A stretch of DNA of 64,000 nt from MWEI01 sp964600235 (GTDB lineage: Bacteria; Desulfobacterota; Desulfomonilia; UBA1062), in assembly GCA_964600235.1 (NCBI GenBank), contig CAZRIV010000006.1:138760-202759 (forward strand), written 5' to 3'. Position 1 is the stretch's first letter, and every line of letters begins with the position of its first letter. Position numbers and translations under genes: made by a program. The notes under the pieces are model-generated. The model made no database searches and was not told the DNA's origin. It saw only the letters and a program-made list of their open reading frames with translations. Positions 52,725 through 60,999 of this stretch are shown here, piece after piece.

Positions 52725-54110
52725 ATGGATCATACTGCAGAAGCCCAAGACAAGTTCAACCTGTTATGTGTCGATGACGACCCTGCCATACTCAGGCTGC
52801 TTGAGAACATATTCAAGAAGGAAGGCTATCGCATATATCTTGCAAAGGATGCAGCAGAGGCCCTTGGCCTGATTCAGGACGTGAGGATCGACGCGGCCCT
52901 GGTCGATTATATGATGCCGGACACCGACGGCCTCAGCCTGTTGAAAACGATCCATGAGGCATACTCTTCCACCATGGTGATAATCATCACGGGGCATGGG
53001 GGGGTTGATGAGGCGATACAGGCCATCAAGCTCGGTGCGGTTGATTTTCTGGAAAAGCCATTCTCCATAGAAGGCATCAGGTCTCGTGTGGACAATCTTT
53101 ACCAGATCTGGAGACTGCGCAGCGATAACCTTAAGCAGAGAGAAACTGCGGCCCTGCAGTTCGATTTTGACCAGCTTATCGGGGACTCCCCCCGGATGCT
53201 CAAGCTCAAGGAGAGGATCGCGCTGGTCGGCCCGACAGATGCCTCTGTCCTCATTGAAGGGGAGACGGGAACGGGCAAGGAGCTCGTTGCCCGGGCCATT
53301 CATCACCACAGCCGGCGGGCCATGAACATCTTCATGCCCGTGGATTGCGGGGCCATCGCTGAGACGATCATTGAAAACGAGCTCTTCGGCCATGCCAAGG
53401 GTGCCTTTACCGGCGCCCATGTCTCAACGTCCGGGCTCATCCGCTCGGCAGATAACGGCACCCTCTTTCTGGATGAAATCGGTGAGCTCTCCGGTGCCAT
53501 GCAGGTAAAACTGCTCAGGACAATCCAGGAGCGCGAGGTAAGGCCGGTGGGCAGCAATAAGAGTTACCCCGTGGATGTAAGGATCATTGCCGCGACGAAC
53601 AAGAACCTCATCGACGAGGTGGCCAAGGGCGATTTCCGCGAAGACCTCTACTACAGGCTCAATGTCGTCCATGTCAGGGTGCCTCCTCTGAGGGAGCGCA
53701 AGGAGGATATCCCCCTGCTCGTAAGGGCCTTTATCAAGAGTTTCTCCACGGATTTATCATCCATCAAGGATATCTCGGGTGAGGCCATCCTTTGTATGGA
53801 GGCGTATGACTGGCCGGGAAATGTCCGCGAGCTGGCAAATGCAATCAGGCTGGCTGTTGCATTGGGGAAGGGGGAACACATACTCCCGGGTGATCTTCCT
53901 GCGCACATCGGTTCCGCCCATGAATCGCCCCTGAGGATTCCTACGCAGACAGACGCCACCATGGCTTCTTATGAAAAGGCTGCTATTCTCAACGCACTGG
54001 AGTTGAGCGGGGGAAACAGGAAAAAGGCGTCCCAGGTCCTCAAGATCGGTGAGGCAACCCTTTATCGCAAGATGTCCAGATATAAGATACAATACAAGGC
54101 CTCTGACTGA
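52725..54110 (+). CDS. NtrC-type sigma-54-dependent response regulator
   Basis: 461 residues from the ATG at 52725, eight bases after GGAGGGG; the TTG at 52683 overlaps an operator-like palindrome. The receiver (about 10-125) has VDDDPAIL, the phospho-acceptor Asp in ALVDYMMPDTDG and KPFSIEG. The AAA+ domain (about 148-375) has GETGTGKELVARAIHHHS, ELFGHAKGAFTGA (the sigma-54 contact loop) and LFLDEIGEL. A Fis-type HTH (about 418-458) follows: SGGNRKKASQVLKIGEATLY. It is divergent from the usher-like operon and next to a subunit gene, so it probably controls that surface system. No cognate kinase is adjacent. Confidence 0.93.
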   Translation: MDHTAEAQDKFNLLCVDDDPAILRLLENIFKKEGYRIYLAKDAAEALGLIQDVRIDAALVDYMMPDTDGLSLLKTIHEAYSSTMVIIITGHGGVDEAIQAIKLGAVDFLEKPFSIEGIRSRVDNLYQIWRLRSDNLKQRETAALQFDFDQLIGDSPRMLKLKERIALVGPTDASVLIEGETGTGKELVARAIHHHSRRAMNIFMPVDCGAIAETIIENELFGHAKGAFTGAHVSTSGLIRSADNGTLFLDEIGELSGAMQVKLLRTIQEREVRPVGSNKSYPVDVRIIAATNKNLIDEVAKGDFREDLYYRLNVVHVRVPPLRERKEDIPLLVRAFIKSFSTDLSSIKDISGEAILCMEAYDWPGNVRELANAIRLAVALGKGEHILPGDLPAHIGSAHESPLRIPTQTDATMASYEKAAILNALELSGGNRKKASQVLKIGEATLYRKMSRYKIQYKASD

Positions 54111-54158
54111 CCGGGGGCCAATACGGCCATCTTGCAGGACTCAAGAGCACCTGGTCCA

Positions 54159-54205
54159 ATCAATATGATAGGGTTGGCCTCACGGGGTGCTATCAATATG
54201 ATAGG
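54159..54205 (+). promoter_or_regulatory. Two operator-like repeats upstream of pilin-like subunit B
   Basis: ATCAATATGATAGG occurs at 54159-54172 and again at 54192-54205, exactly 33 bases apart (about three helical turns). The second copy contains the perfect palindrome TATCA-ATA-TGATA; the first has one mismatch. The spacing and position fit an activator array for the NtrC-type protein encoded just upstream. Confidence 0.5.
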
Positions 54206-54266
54206 TTTAAGTGTGGCGTGCATGTATGGTAGTAATAATATACTATATAATCAATTAGTTGCCTGA

Positions 54267-54282
54267 TGGCATGCTATCTGCT
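54267..54282 (+). promoter_or_regulatory. Candidate sigma-54 promoter of subunit B
   Basis: TGGCATGCTATCTGCT has GG (54268-54269) and GC (54280-54281) ten bases apart, a good RpoN match. The predicted start (about 54292) is only a few bases before the ATG at 54296, so the site would work only with a very short leader or a later start codon. Confidence 0.4.
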
Positions 54283-54295
54283 TAAGAAAAGCGAT

Positions 54296-54820
54296 ATGGA
54301 TCATAGACATTACAGGATCCACTTGGTTATATTTACAGGCCTTCTGGTCTGTATGAATCTATACCCGTGTTTCGTGATGGCGGCGCAATCGGTATCCAGG
54401 GTCAATGTCACCGTGGCCCCCATCGACAACCTCTCTGTCAGTGATGCAGCGCAAGGTATTCTGCTCCGCCTCGACGGCAGCCCGGGATCCCATGTGCTCA
54501 TGGGAGAGTCTGACCAGACGGCCCGCCTGAGCTACTCGCACAATGCAGCCCTCAGCAAGAAGATAACAGCTCAGGTAAGCCCTGCAGACGTCCCTTTGGG
54601 TCCTCAGGATATCACCCTGGCGGTTGAAGTCATGGGGGGGGCGGAGCAGGATATCGTGATAGGCGGGGTCACCCAGGGGGCAAAGGAGGTACTGAAAGGC
54701 GTTCCCCCGGGTTCGCATGAGGATGTTCCGGTAAGGTACAGTGCATCTGCAACAGCATCCGGTTCGCGTCCAGGAGAATATAATTTTAGGGTTACGTTCA
54801 CCAGTCTCGACGATGATTAA
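54296..54820 (+). CDS. Secreted pilin-like subunit B (paralogue)
   Basis: 174 residues from the ATG at 54296; the frame from 54266 is overlapped by a sigma-54-like site, and no strong ribosome-binding site is seen. The signal peptide ends VMA|AQS. The mature sequence starts SRVNVTVAPIDNLSVSDAAQ, has YSHNAALSKKITAQVSPADV and ends YNFRVTFTSLDDD. It aligns along its length with the protein at 54927 (QIQVTVAEVDALDVTDG, YTHNSATNKQITAEV, YTFTVTFTSLDV) and, more loosely, with subunit A. It stands alone but behind operator-like repeats. Confidence 0.7.
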   Translation: MDHRHYRIHLVIFTGLLVCMNLYPCFVMAAQSVSRVNVTVAPIDNLSVSDAAQGILLRLDGSPGSHVLMGESDQTARLSYSHNAALSKKITAQVSPADVPLGPQDITLAVEVMGGAEQDIVIGGVTQGAKEVLKGVPPGSHEDVPVRYSASATASGSRPGEYNFRVTFTSLDDD

Positions 54821-54843
54821 AGGAGCAAGAATACAAAAAGAGA

Positions 54844-54869
54844 AGGCCCCCGGGAATCCCCGGGGGCCT
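54844..54869 (-). terminator. Terminator of subunit C (minus strand)
   Basis: An 11-bp perfect GC stem (54844-54854 with 54859-54869) with a 4-base loop. On the minus strand it is followed by TTCTCTTTTTG, a U-rich tail. It lies between the convergent subunit genes B and C and probably ends C. Confidence 0.75.
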
Positions 54870-54926
54870 GTAAGCAGCAAAAGGGAATGTGCCTTGTCCC
54901 GAGTCGCGATCGGGACCGGCTTGGTG

Positions 54927-55421
54927 TTAAACGTCGAGACTGGTGAATGTAACCGTAAACGTATAGCTGCCTGCAATGGTGCCTGAAGCAGTACACTGCG
55001 CTCCATACGTTACTGTCGCATCGGTAATGGCACCGGCAGCGATGCCTGTCCTTACCACCTGTGCGCTTCCGCGTGTTCCGTTGTTTACAAGAGTTACCGT
55101 TCCGGCACCACCGGCAACGGCTGTAGTCAGGGTAATATCATAGGTCCCCGCCGGCATACCCCCCACTAAGACCTCCGCAGTGATCTGTTTGTTCGTTGCT
55201 GAGTTGTGTGTGTAATTAAGTAAGGCAGTGGTGTCGTTTGTCCCTGTAATGTCATTGCCGTTAATCACATTCAGGTTGATTGTACCGCCATCGGTGACAT
55301 CGAGCGCATCTACCTCCGCAACCGTCACCTGAATCTGGGATGTATCATCTGCCGCCATAACAGTACTGCCAATGCCCAGAAACAAGACCCCCGCCAACAA
55401 ACATGCTAATACCTTTTTCAT
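54927..55421 (-). CDS. Secreted pilin-like subunit C (paralogue)
   Basis: 164 residues from the ATG at 55421, seven bases after GGAGG (an ATG at 55427 overlaps the site). The signal peptide MKKVLACLLAGVLFLGIGST ends VMA|ADD. The mature protein is Thr/Gly/Ala-rich, almost without Lys or Arg, as in abundant surface fibres: QIQVTVAEVDALDVTDGG, LNYTHNSATNKQITAEVLVG, MPAGTYDITLTT, YTFTVTFTSLDV. Strong ribosome-binding site and a strong terminator suggest high expression, making it a candidate major subunit. Confidence 0.75.
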   Translation of the reverse strand: MKKVLACLLAGVLFLGIGSTVMAADDTSQIQVTVAEVDALDVTDGGTINLNVINGNDITGTNDTTALLNYTHNSATNKQITAEVLVGGMPAGTYDITLTTAVAGGAGTVTLVNNGTRGSAQVVRTGIAAGAITDATVTYGAQCTASGTIAGSYTFTVTFTSLDV

Positions 55422-55643
55422 CCTCATTCCTCCTTGAATTAAATGCACATATCCCTATTGCTGATTCCCAATCATCGGTAGATTAAAAATTAATCTTTAA
55501 TAATGGAAGGTCATGGACAGGCAGGGGTGATTCAATACAGGGAATATGGTTTAATGCAGTCCATATTTGGGAGTTTATTTTCAATGTCGACTAAGCCCAT
55601 GGGCCATGCGTCTTAGCAGGGAAAAGATGAAAGGGAGGCATGT
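55422..55643. other. Intergenic between divergent secreted-protein genes
   Basis: About 220 bases, AT-rich around 55480-55510. No clear promoter for either gene was established. Confidence 0.4.
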
Positions 55644-56078
55644 ATGAAGGGTAAAGCAATAATCTGCATTGTTTTGTCAATGGCATTGGTCCTCGCGTCC
55701 CAGGCGGTAATGGCCGGAACAAGAGTATATGTGAACATGGGGGTACCGGCAATGCAGTTCGAGGTCAGAGGGGGAGGGCATGGCGATGGCGGCTTCACTC
55801 TGCAGGGTTCCTATTGCCCTGTGCCGGTTGCCCCCTGTTATGAACGGGTCTATGTGGTGCGGGAGGTCCATCCCCGGCCCCAGCGCATATGGGTAGAGGG
55901 TCATTACCGATGGGAGAGACCTCACCGCATCTGGGTCCCCGGGCACTGGGAGCGAGAGCCTCAGATCCATAAAAAGGATAAACCCGAGAAGTACTGGAAC
56001 AAGCCTGGTCGAGGCAAGCATGATCAGGACAGGTATGAGGGGAAAGGGTCCAGAGGGGACGCAGACAGGTGGGATTAG
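55644..56078 (+). CDS. Secreted protein with WxPGHW-type repeats
   Basis: 144 residues. The signal peptide ends VMA|GTR (about 24). A Gly/His-rich stretch (EVRGGGHGDGG) is followed by two adjacent copies of the motif RIWVEGHYRWE / RIWVPGHWERE (about 88-112), as in the YXWXPGHW (WXXGXW) repeat family of periplasmic or surface proteins. The C-terminus is highly charged (Lys/Asp/Arg). GGGAGG precedes the ATG. Its role is unknown; it lies beside the pilin-like genes. Confidence 0.75.
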   Translation: MKGKAIICIVLSMALVLASQAVMAGTRVYVNMGVPAMQFEVRGGGHGDGGFTLQGSYCPVPVAPCYERVYVVREVHPRPQRIWVEGHYRWERPHRIWVPGHWEREPQIHKKDKPEKYWNKPGRGKHDQDRYEGKGSRGDADRWD

Positions 56079-56200
56079 GCTCGGGCCCGGGTCGAACCGG
56101 TAAACCTCCGTACTTGGTTGAATGTCGGAATTGAAGAGTACAGGGGGCCAAAGGAGATGCTTCGGCCGGAGTTATGATGAAAGCCAGGAATACCGAGGCG

Positions 56201-56437
56201 TTATTTCCACTTCATGGTCCATGACCTGATGATGTATGCCACAAGCCAGAAGACGGGAATCATGCCGAGGGCTATGATCATTGCGTTATAGTCAAGTTCA
56301 ATGCCCAGCCTGGAGAAGTAATGTACCAGCCCCTGGCCTTTCTTGACACTGTAGAAGGCGGAGAAGAAAATCGCTGCTATGGTTATGAGCACTGCCGAGC
56401 TCAGAAAGATGGAAAAGATGTTCGGGAAGTTCTTCAT
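56201..56437 (-). CDS. Small two-helix membrane protein
   Basis: 78 residues with hydrophobic segments at about 8-28 and 50-70, ending in WTMKWK. No family recognised. It is divergent from the GrdB-family selenoprotein gene, with about 160 bases between the starts. Confidence 0.65.
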   Translation of the reverse strand: MKNFPNIFSIFLSSAVLITIAAIFFSAFYSVKKGQGLVHYFSRLGIELDYNAMIIALGMIPVFWLVAYIIRSWTMKWK

Positions 56438-56598
56438 GACTGAGTCGTATAATGGGTAAATATCCCGCGTTATGCAAGGGTGATTTTTTTAAGAATATGC
56501 CGGTATTCTGACAAAGGATGTATTGGCTTATAGCGTTCACTGAGGTAGTATTGCTCACGACATTGAATGGCCCTCTGGCCATGCAGGAGGTATGGATC

Positions 56599-57480
56599 AT
56601 GATTTCTCGTGAAAAGGTCGTTGACGGCTTCAGGTTCATGCCGCCGACGCTCAAGTCCTGGCTGAAGAAAGACATCCCGGAGGGCGAGTATGCTGGAGAG
56701 ATCCCCTGGTCCCCCATGAAAGGTCCTGCTTCCAGGACCGTGTTCTCCCTCATGACCTCTGCCGGAATAAGCCTGAAGACAGATCCCCCCTTTGATATTG
56801 AAAGGGAGAAAAGGGAACCTCTCTGGGGGGACCCGACCCACCGGGAGATCCCCCGGGATGTCTCGCAGGACCAGATCGATGTGCGCCATCTCCATATCGA
56901 TACCGGCTTCATCAGGCAGGACATCAATGTGATGCTGCCCGTGACCAGGTTTGCCGAATTCGAGAAGGAGGGGGTCATCGGCAGGCTCGCGCCCACCTCC
57001 TATTCATTCTACGGCTACCAGCACGACTTCTCGGACCTCCTGGACACGACCATGCCGAAGGTCGTTGCGAAAATGCATGATGAAGGGGTGGAGGCGGTCA
57101 TACTCACCCCTGCCTGACCGCTGTGCTGCCGGTCCGTGGGACTGGTCGCACGGCATCTGGAGGCACAGGGTTTTTCCACCATATGCCTTACCATGACACC
57201 GGAATTCACCCGGCTTCTTGGCATACCCAGGGTTGCCGCCATCGAGTACCCCTTCGGCAGGCCCGTGGGGCAGGTGCATGATGCCCAGGGCCAGAGGCAG
57301 GTCCTGCTGGAGACGATTGCATCTCTGGAAAAGGCCCTTAAACCGGGCGAGGTGTTCCATCTGCCGTTCACCTGGCCCGAGGAGCCCAGGGAAACCAAGT
57401 GGCACCCCCCCGAGATCTCTCCGATACTCAAGTTCTTCAAGGAAGAGGTCAGAAGGACGCGGGAGCAGGAAAGGAAATAA
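56599..57480 (+). CDS. GrdB-family (glycine/betaine-reductase-like) selenoprotein
   Basis: Read through the TGA at 57115-57117 (codon 173), the gene yields 293 residues. The start at 56599 is eight bases after AGGAGG; the frame from 56518 lacks a site. The motif is VILTPA-U-PLCCRSVGLVARHLE, followed by STICLTMTPEF, matching GrdB-like selenoprotein B family members where Sec (or Cys) occupies this place in U-x-x-C. The N-terminal part has PTSYSFYGYQHDF, which may be Fe/Sec-proximal. A hairpin 6-34 bases after the TGA is a convincing SECIS. The substrate is unknown; GrdA and GrdC partners are not in the window, so it may be a stand-alone reductase. Confidence 0.85.
57123..57151 (+). promoter_or_regulatory. 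Putative bacterial SECIS element
   Basis: Bases 57123-57135 pair with 57139-57151 (13 positions, one mismatch, two G-T pairs) around a GTG apical loop, with GU about 19 bases after the TGA. This fits the SelB-binding hairpin spacing. Confidence 0.7.
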
Positions 57481-57522
57481 GGGCCGCTAAAGATTTCCGC
57501 TGGAGTAAGGCAAAAAAAGCCG

Positions 57523-57978
57523 TTAGGATCCTTTTGCCCTCAGCTTCGCCTCGATGAGCTGTGCGTGGGAAAGGCGGAGCAGGCCTGCCATGCCGTGTAC
57601 GAGGTGGTCTTCATGTCCGTCAAGCCTTCCATCCGCATAGATCACCTTCCAGACGGTCTCTATCACGCGCACCTTTTCCTCTTCCGAGTAGTTCTGGTTG
57701 ATGAGGCTGGTGAAGCGCCACAGGTCAATGCTCTTGTCCCGCTGGGCCTGGGCCGCCTGCAGCAGGGAAGCGGCCTCTTCATCACCCATGTGGTGGTCCT
57801 TCCTGAGGATCGACAGGATTACATCCTGTTCCTCGGGGCTGAACTCCCCGTCAATGGCCGCAATCTCCAGGAGAAGGGCGCACGTGGCCACCAGGATTCG
57901 TTTCGGGTCCAGGCTCGCGGACGATGTAGCCGTCTTTTTCGGTATCTTGGTGAAATAGCTTTTTATCAGGTCGAGCAT
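57523..57978 (-). CDS. TerB-family protein
   Basis: 151 residues. The all-helical TerB fold is present: LLLEIAAIDGEFSPEEQDVI then VRVIETVWKVIYADGRLDGHEDHLV, with the paired acidic D-G-E/D-G-x-x-D motifs that bind metal. The N-terminus (about 1-25) is basic. TerB domains occur in tellurite-resistance and other stress systems, but this single-domain form has no proven role. It lies 27 bases downstream of the AI-2E-type transporter and is probably in its operon. Confidence 0.88.
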   Translation of the reverse strand: MLDLIKSYFTKIPKKTATSSASLDPKRILVATCALLLEIAAIDGEFSPEEQDVILSILRKDHHMGDEEAASLLQAAQAQRDKSIDLWRFTSLINQNYSEEEKVRVIETVWKVIYADGRLDGHEDHLVHGMAGLLRLSHAQLIEAKLRAKGS

Positions 57979-58005
57979 GCATATCTCCTGAGGTTGATGT
58001 CTGAG

Positions 58006-59061
58006 TTAACTCTCTGTCAGATAATCGATGAAGGTCTCGGCGTAGATGTCCCAGAGCGTTACAAAAAGTGCGGCAATGATGGGCCCGACGATGAACCCCA
58101 TGATGCCGAACAGGCTGATGCCGCCCAATGTGGAAAAGAAGATCATAAGCTCGTGGAGCGCCGTGTCCCTGCCCACGAGCCACGGCCTCAGGGCGTTGTC
58201 GATGCTGCCCACCAGAAGGCTGCAGAAGAGGAAGAGGCCTGTTGCCTGGATGTATTGCCCGCTTATTGCCAGGACAATCACGGCAGGGATCCAGATGAGG
58301 GCCGAGCCCACTGCGGGGATGATGGACAGGACCGTCATGATGGTACCCCAGAAGACCGCACTGTCTATGCCCACAACCCAAAAGGCAAGGCCTGCAAGGC
58401 TCCCCTGGATAATGCCGATTACCAGGGTCCCCTTGATGGTGGCCCTGGTGACGGAGGTAAACCTGTCCAGTATGCGGTTTTCCACACCTTCAGGCAGAGG
58501 AAGGTAGAAAAGGACCCTTTCAAGGATCTGCCTGCCCTCCTTCAGAAAGAAGAACATGGTGTAGAGCAAAACAAAGAACATGAAGATGGTGTTGATGGTC
58601 GAAAAGGTAAACGATGAGATGTTCTCGAACAGGAAGGTGCTCGTCATGCCCACCAGTTCTCCAGCCTTCTGCAGGATGACGTTCTGATACGCGGCAAGAG
58701 AGTCGTACAGCGGAAAAGTCTGCAGCCATTCATTTATGGCCGAAGGCCTGCCTGTCATTTGATCGATCCAGGGTTTTACCTCCCTGCTTATCTTTATGGC
58801 CTGGGCCGCGACAATGCCCATCAGGCCGACCAGTGGGAGCAGAATGATGAGAAAGAAGGCAAACAGGGTGAGCAGTGATGCCGGGTTTTTTCGGCCATTG
58901 AACCATCCTTCCAGTCGCCGGTATAGGGGTTGGGCCATGGCGGAAAAAATGCCCGCCAGGAGGATGGCCATGATGAACATGCGTATCATGGAGATGAAGG
59001 CGATCGTGATGAAGAGCACCATGGCCAAGACGATGATCTTCTTCAGGGTAGTATTGTCCAT
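58006..59061 (-). CDS. AI-2E/PerM-family membrane transporter
   Basis: 351 residues with about eight hydrophobic helices. The family motifs are in the second half: GTLVIGIIQGSLAGLAFWVV, then SIIPAVGSALIWIPAVIVL, and LVGSIDNALRPWLVGRDTAL. Family members export or pass small molecules (AI-2 is one case), so the substrate here is open. The start ATG is preceded by a GGCAGG site. Cotranscribed with TerB. Confidence 0.9.
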   Translation of the reverse strand: MDNTTLKKIIVLAMVLFITIAFISMIRMFIMAILLAGIFSAMAQPLYRRLEGWFNGRKNPASLLTLFAFFLIILLPLVGLMGIVAAQAIKISREVKPWIDQMTGRPSAINEWLQTFPLYDSLAAYQNVILQKAGELVGMTSTFLFENISSFTFSTINTIFMFFVLLYTMFFFLKEGRQILERVLFYLPLPEGVENRILDRFTSVTRATIKGTLVIGIIQGSLAGLAFWVVGIDSAVFWGTIMTVLSIIPAVGSALIWIPAVIVLAISGQYIQATGLFLFCSLLVGSIDNALRPWLVGRDTALHELMIFFSTLGGISLFGIMGFIVGPIIAALFVTLWDIYAETFIDYLTES

Positions 59062-59216
59062 ATCACCTGCCTTGAAAAAAATTCAGAACCTGGATGGAGC
59101 TTGCCTGAATAAGAACATATTATCAAGTCTTACCCGTGTTCTGTAAACCATTTTGTGTGTTTATTCTGGCCATGGATGGGTGTTGTGCGGTAAAAGGTGA
59201 AGGGGGGGAGAAGCCC

Positions 59217-60425
59217 ATGAAACGAAGGACCTTTCTGAAAGTGCTCGCAGGCGTATCTGCATGGGCGACATGCCCGTTTCCTCTCAGCGCCGAGGCGTCC
59301 CGGCATCGCCGGAAGGGCAGGCTCCTGGTGCCCGGCCCCGCCACGAAGGTTGTTCTCGCGGGCGTGAAGAAAGGTTCTTCCGGGGATGTGTTAAGCCGCT
59401 CCCTGAGGGCATCGGCCCAGGCGGCCACGGACTTTGCCTGGCTGAGCAAGGGAGACGCCGTGTTCATCAAACCGGTAGTCAACTCGGGCAACCCGTACCC
59501 TGCCACCACCAGCCCGGCTGCCGTTGCAGCCATGGTGGGTCTCCTGAAGGAGAAGGGCGCAGGCCGGGTGATCGTGGGCGACATGTCCGGGGTGGAGTAC
59601 GTGAGGTTTTCAGCAACCGGGCTCACCGGCAGCTCACGCAGGCTGATGGAGGACTCCGGCATGGCCAGGGCGGTGCTGGCTGCAGGGGCAGAACTGCATT
59701 GTTTCGAGGAGCAGGGGTGGGATGCCTTTTATGAAGACGCCCCGGCCGAGGGTTCCAACTGGAAGAAGCCCCTCATGATGCCTGGCATTTTGAAGGAAGT
59801 GCAGCACATCGTGCTTATGCCCCGGTGCGCACGTCATATCCTCGCCGGCAGCACGCTGGGCCTGAAGGCCGCCGTGGGCTACTGGCGGCACGACACCCGG
59901 TTGGAATACCACCGCGATGCCTTCACCTTTCAGGAGAAGACGGCCGAAGGCAATACCGTCGGGACCCTTCTGGAGAAGCAGCGCCTCGTAGTTACTGCTG
60001 CAGACAGGATACTCTCCACCTTCGGCCCGGACAAGGGGTATGTATTCGAGCCGGAGGACGGGCTGATCATCGCCTCATCCAGCATCACCGCGCATGACAT
60101 GGTCTCGCTTGCCTGGCTCCTGGAGTGCAGGCGTTTCATCCCGGAATCGCATAAGGATGACTTTCTCGACACCAGCATGGTTGCACCCCGTGTCGCCAAC
60201 CACATCGTCACCAGCTGGCTGGGGGGGTGGGGCCCGGCCCTGGCCTCGGAAACGCTCACCAAGGACCCGCTCAACACCATCTGGGATGACCGGGTCATCA
60301 CCCGTGCCTGCGAGGTCTTCGGAGGGGTGCCCTCCATTACCCTGGAAGATGCCGGGGGAGGGGTGTCGGAGGAACTGAAGAAAAGCCTCGGCCGGATGAT
60401 AGTTCTACCCGGTTCGTCCGTTTAG
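59217..60425 (+). CDS. DUF362 protein with Tat-like signal
   Basis: 402 residues from the ATG at 59217, after GGGGGAG. The N-terminus MKRRTFLKVLAGVSAWA is a twin-arginine export signal. The body matches DUF362: VVLAGVKKGSSG, FIKPVVNSGNPYPATTSP (about 85-100), GAGRVIVGDMSG and MPRCARHILAGSTLGLKAAVGYW. Related proteins often pair with ferredoxin domains or sit beside anaerobic redox enzymes. No CxxC iron-sulfur motif is present. The function is unknown; Tat export suggests folding with a cofactor in the cytoplasm. Confidence 0.85.
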   Translation: MKRRTFLKVLAGVSAWATCPFPLSAEASRHRRKGRLLVPGPATKVVLAGVKKGSSGDVLSRSLRASAQAATDFAWLSKGDAVFIKPVVNSGNPYPATTSPAAVAAMVGLLKEKGAGRVIVGDMSGVEYVRFSATGLTGSSRRLMEDSGMARAVLAAGAELHCFEEQGWDAFYEDAPAEGSNWKKPLMMPGILKEVQHIVLMPRCARHILAGSTLGLKAAVGYWRHDTRLEYHRDAFTFQEKTAEGNTVGTLLEKQRLVVTAADRILSTFGPDKGYVFEPEDGLIIASSSITAHDMVSLAWLLECRRFIPESHKDDFLDTSMVAPRVANHIVTSWLGGWGPALASETLTKDPLNTIWDDRVITRACEVFGGVPSITLEDAGGGVSEELKKSLGRMIVLPGSSV

Positions 60426-60452
60426 CCGGGATCTCATGGAACTCCTATAAAA

Positions 60453-60959
60453 TCATATCCGGCGGCTGTCATAGGCCCAGTGGAGCAGAGCCTGCCTCTG
60501 CTTTATGCGGCACGTCACGTCGCCACCGATGCAATGCCTCCTGATCTGGGCTATGTGTCTTGTCATGGCCTTCCATCTCTTGATCTGCCGCTGGTCGTCT
60601 TCGCATCTCCTGCCCAGGTAGTACCTGCAGTACCACTGGAACCACCCCCGCGGGTCTTCGTGGTGGATCCATCCCTTTTCCCGCCAGTAAGACAGGGGCT
60701 GGGAGGCGTTGATGCCGAAGCAGTTCAGCCCGGGGTCGTGGCGTTCATGGCAGAGTTTTGCATTGGTGAACCAGTCTTCGGGGAACTCGCCCGTGCAGTC
60801 GGTCATGTATTTGCCGCCGAAGACGCCCAGCTGAAGCATGTCTTTCGGGGTGAGCTCCGGTCTGAAGTCCGGATGGAAGTTCTTTCCCACAGGCTCTGTG
60901 AGGTAGTAGCGATAATCCTGCTGCATGAGGTCGTTCACTATCACCAGTGTCTTCTTCAT
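60453..60959 (-). CDS. Conserved protein of unknown function, kinase-linked
   Basis: 168 residues from the ATG at 60959, after GGAGG. The sequence is rich in Trp, Tyr, Cys and Arg, with a distinctive core LGVFGGKYMTDCTGEFPEDW, ASQPLSYWREKGWIHHEDPR, GWFQWYCRYYLGRR and RQALLHWAYDSR. Such a highly specific, aromatic-rich sequence is strongly conserved in my recollection across bacteria, plants and fungi, but with no assigned function. No signal. It follows the SrkA-like kinase gene by 40 bases and probably forms an operon with it. Confidence 0.8.
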   Translation of the reverse strand: MKKTLVIVNDLMQQDYRYYLTEPVGKNFHPDFRPELTPKDMLQLGVFGGKYMTDCTGEFPEDWFTNAKLCHERHDPGLNCFGINASQPLSYWREKGWIHHEDPRGWFQWYCRYYLGRRCEDDQRQIKRWKAMTRHIAQIRRHCIGGDVTCRIKQRQALLHWAYDSRRI

Positions 60960-60999
60960 GGCCTCCTCCCATATCAAGGAGTGTGAACATGCCTTCGTT

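Noticed and set aside
57565..58617. 350-residue plus-strand frame
   Set aside because: Antisense to TerB and AI-2E transporter genes, both recognisable.
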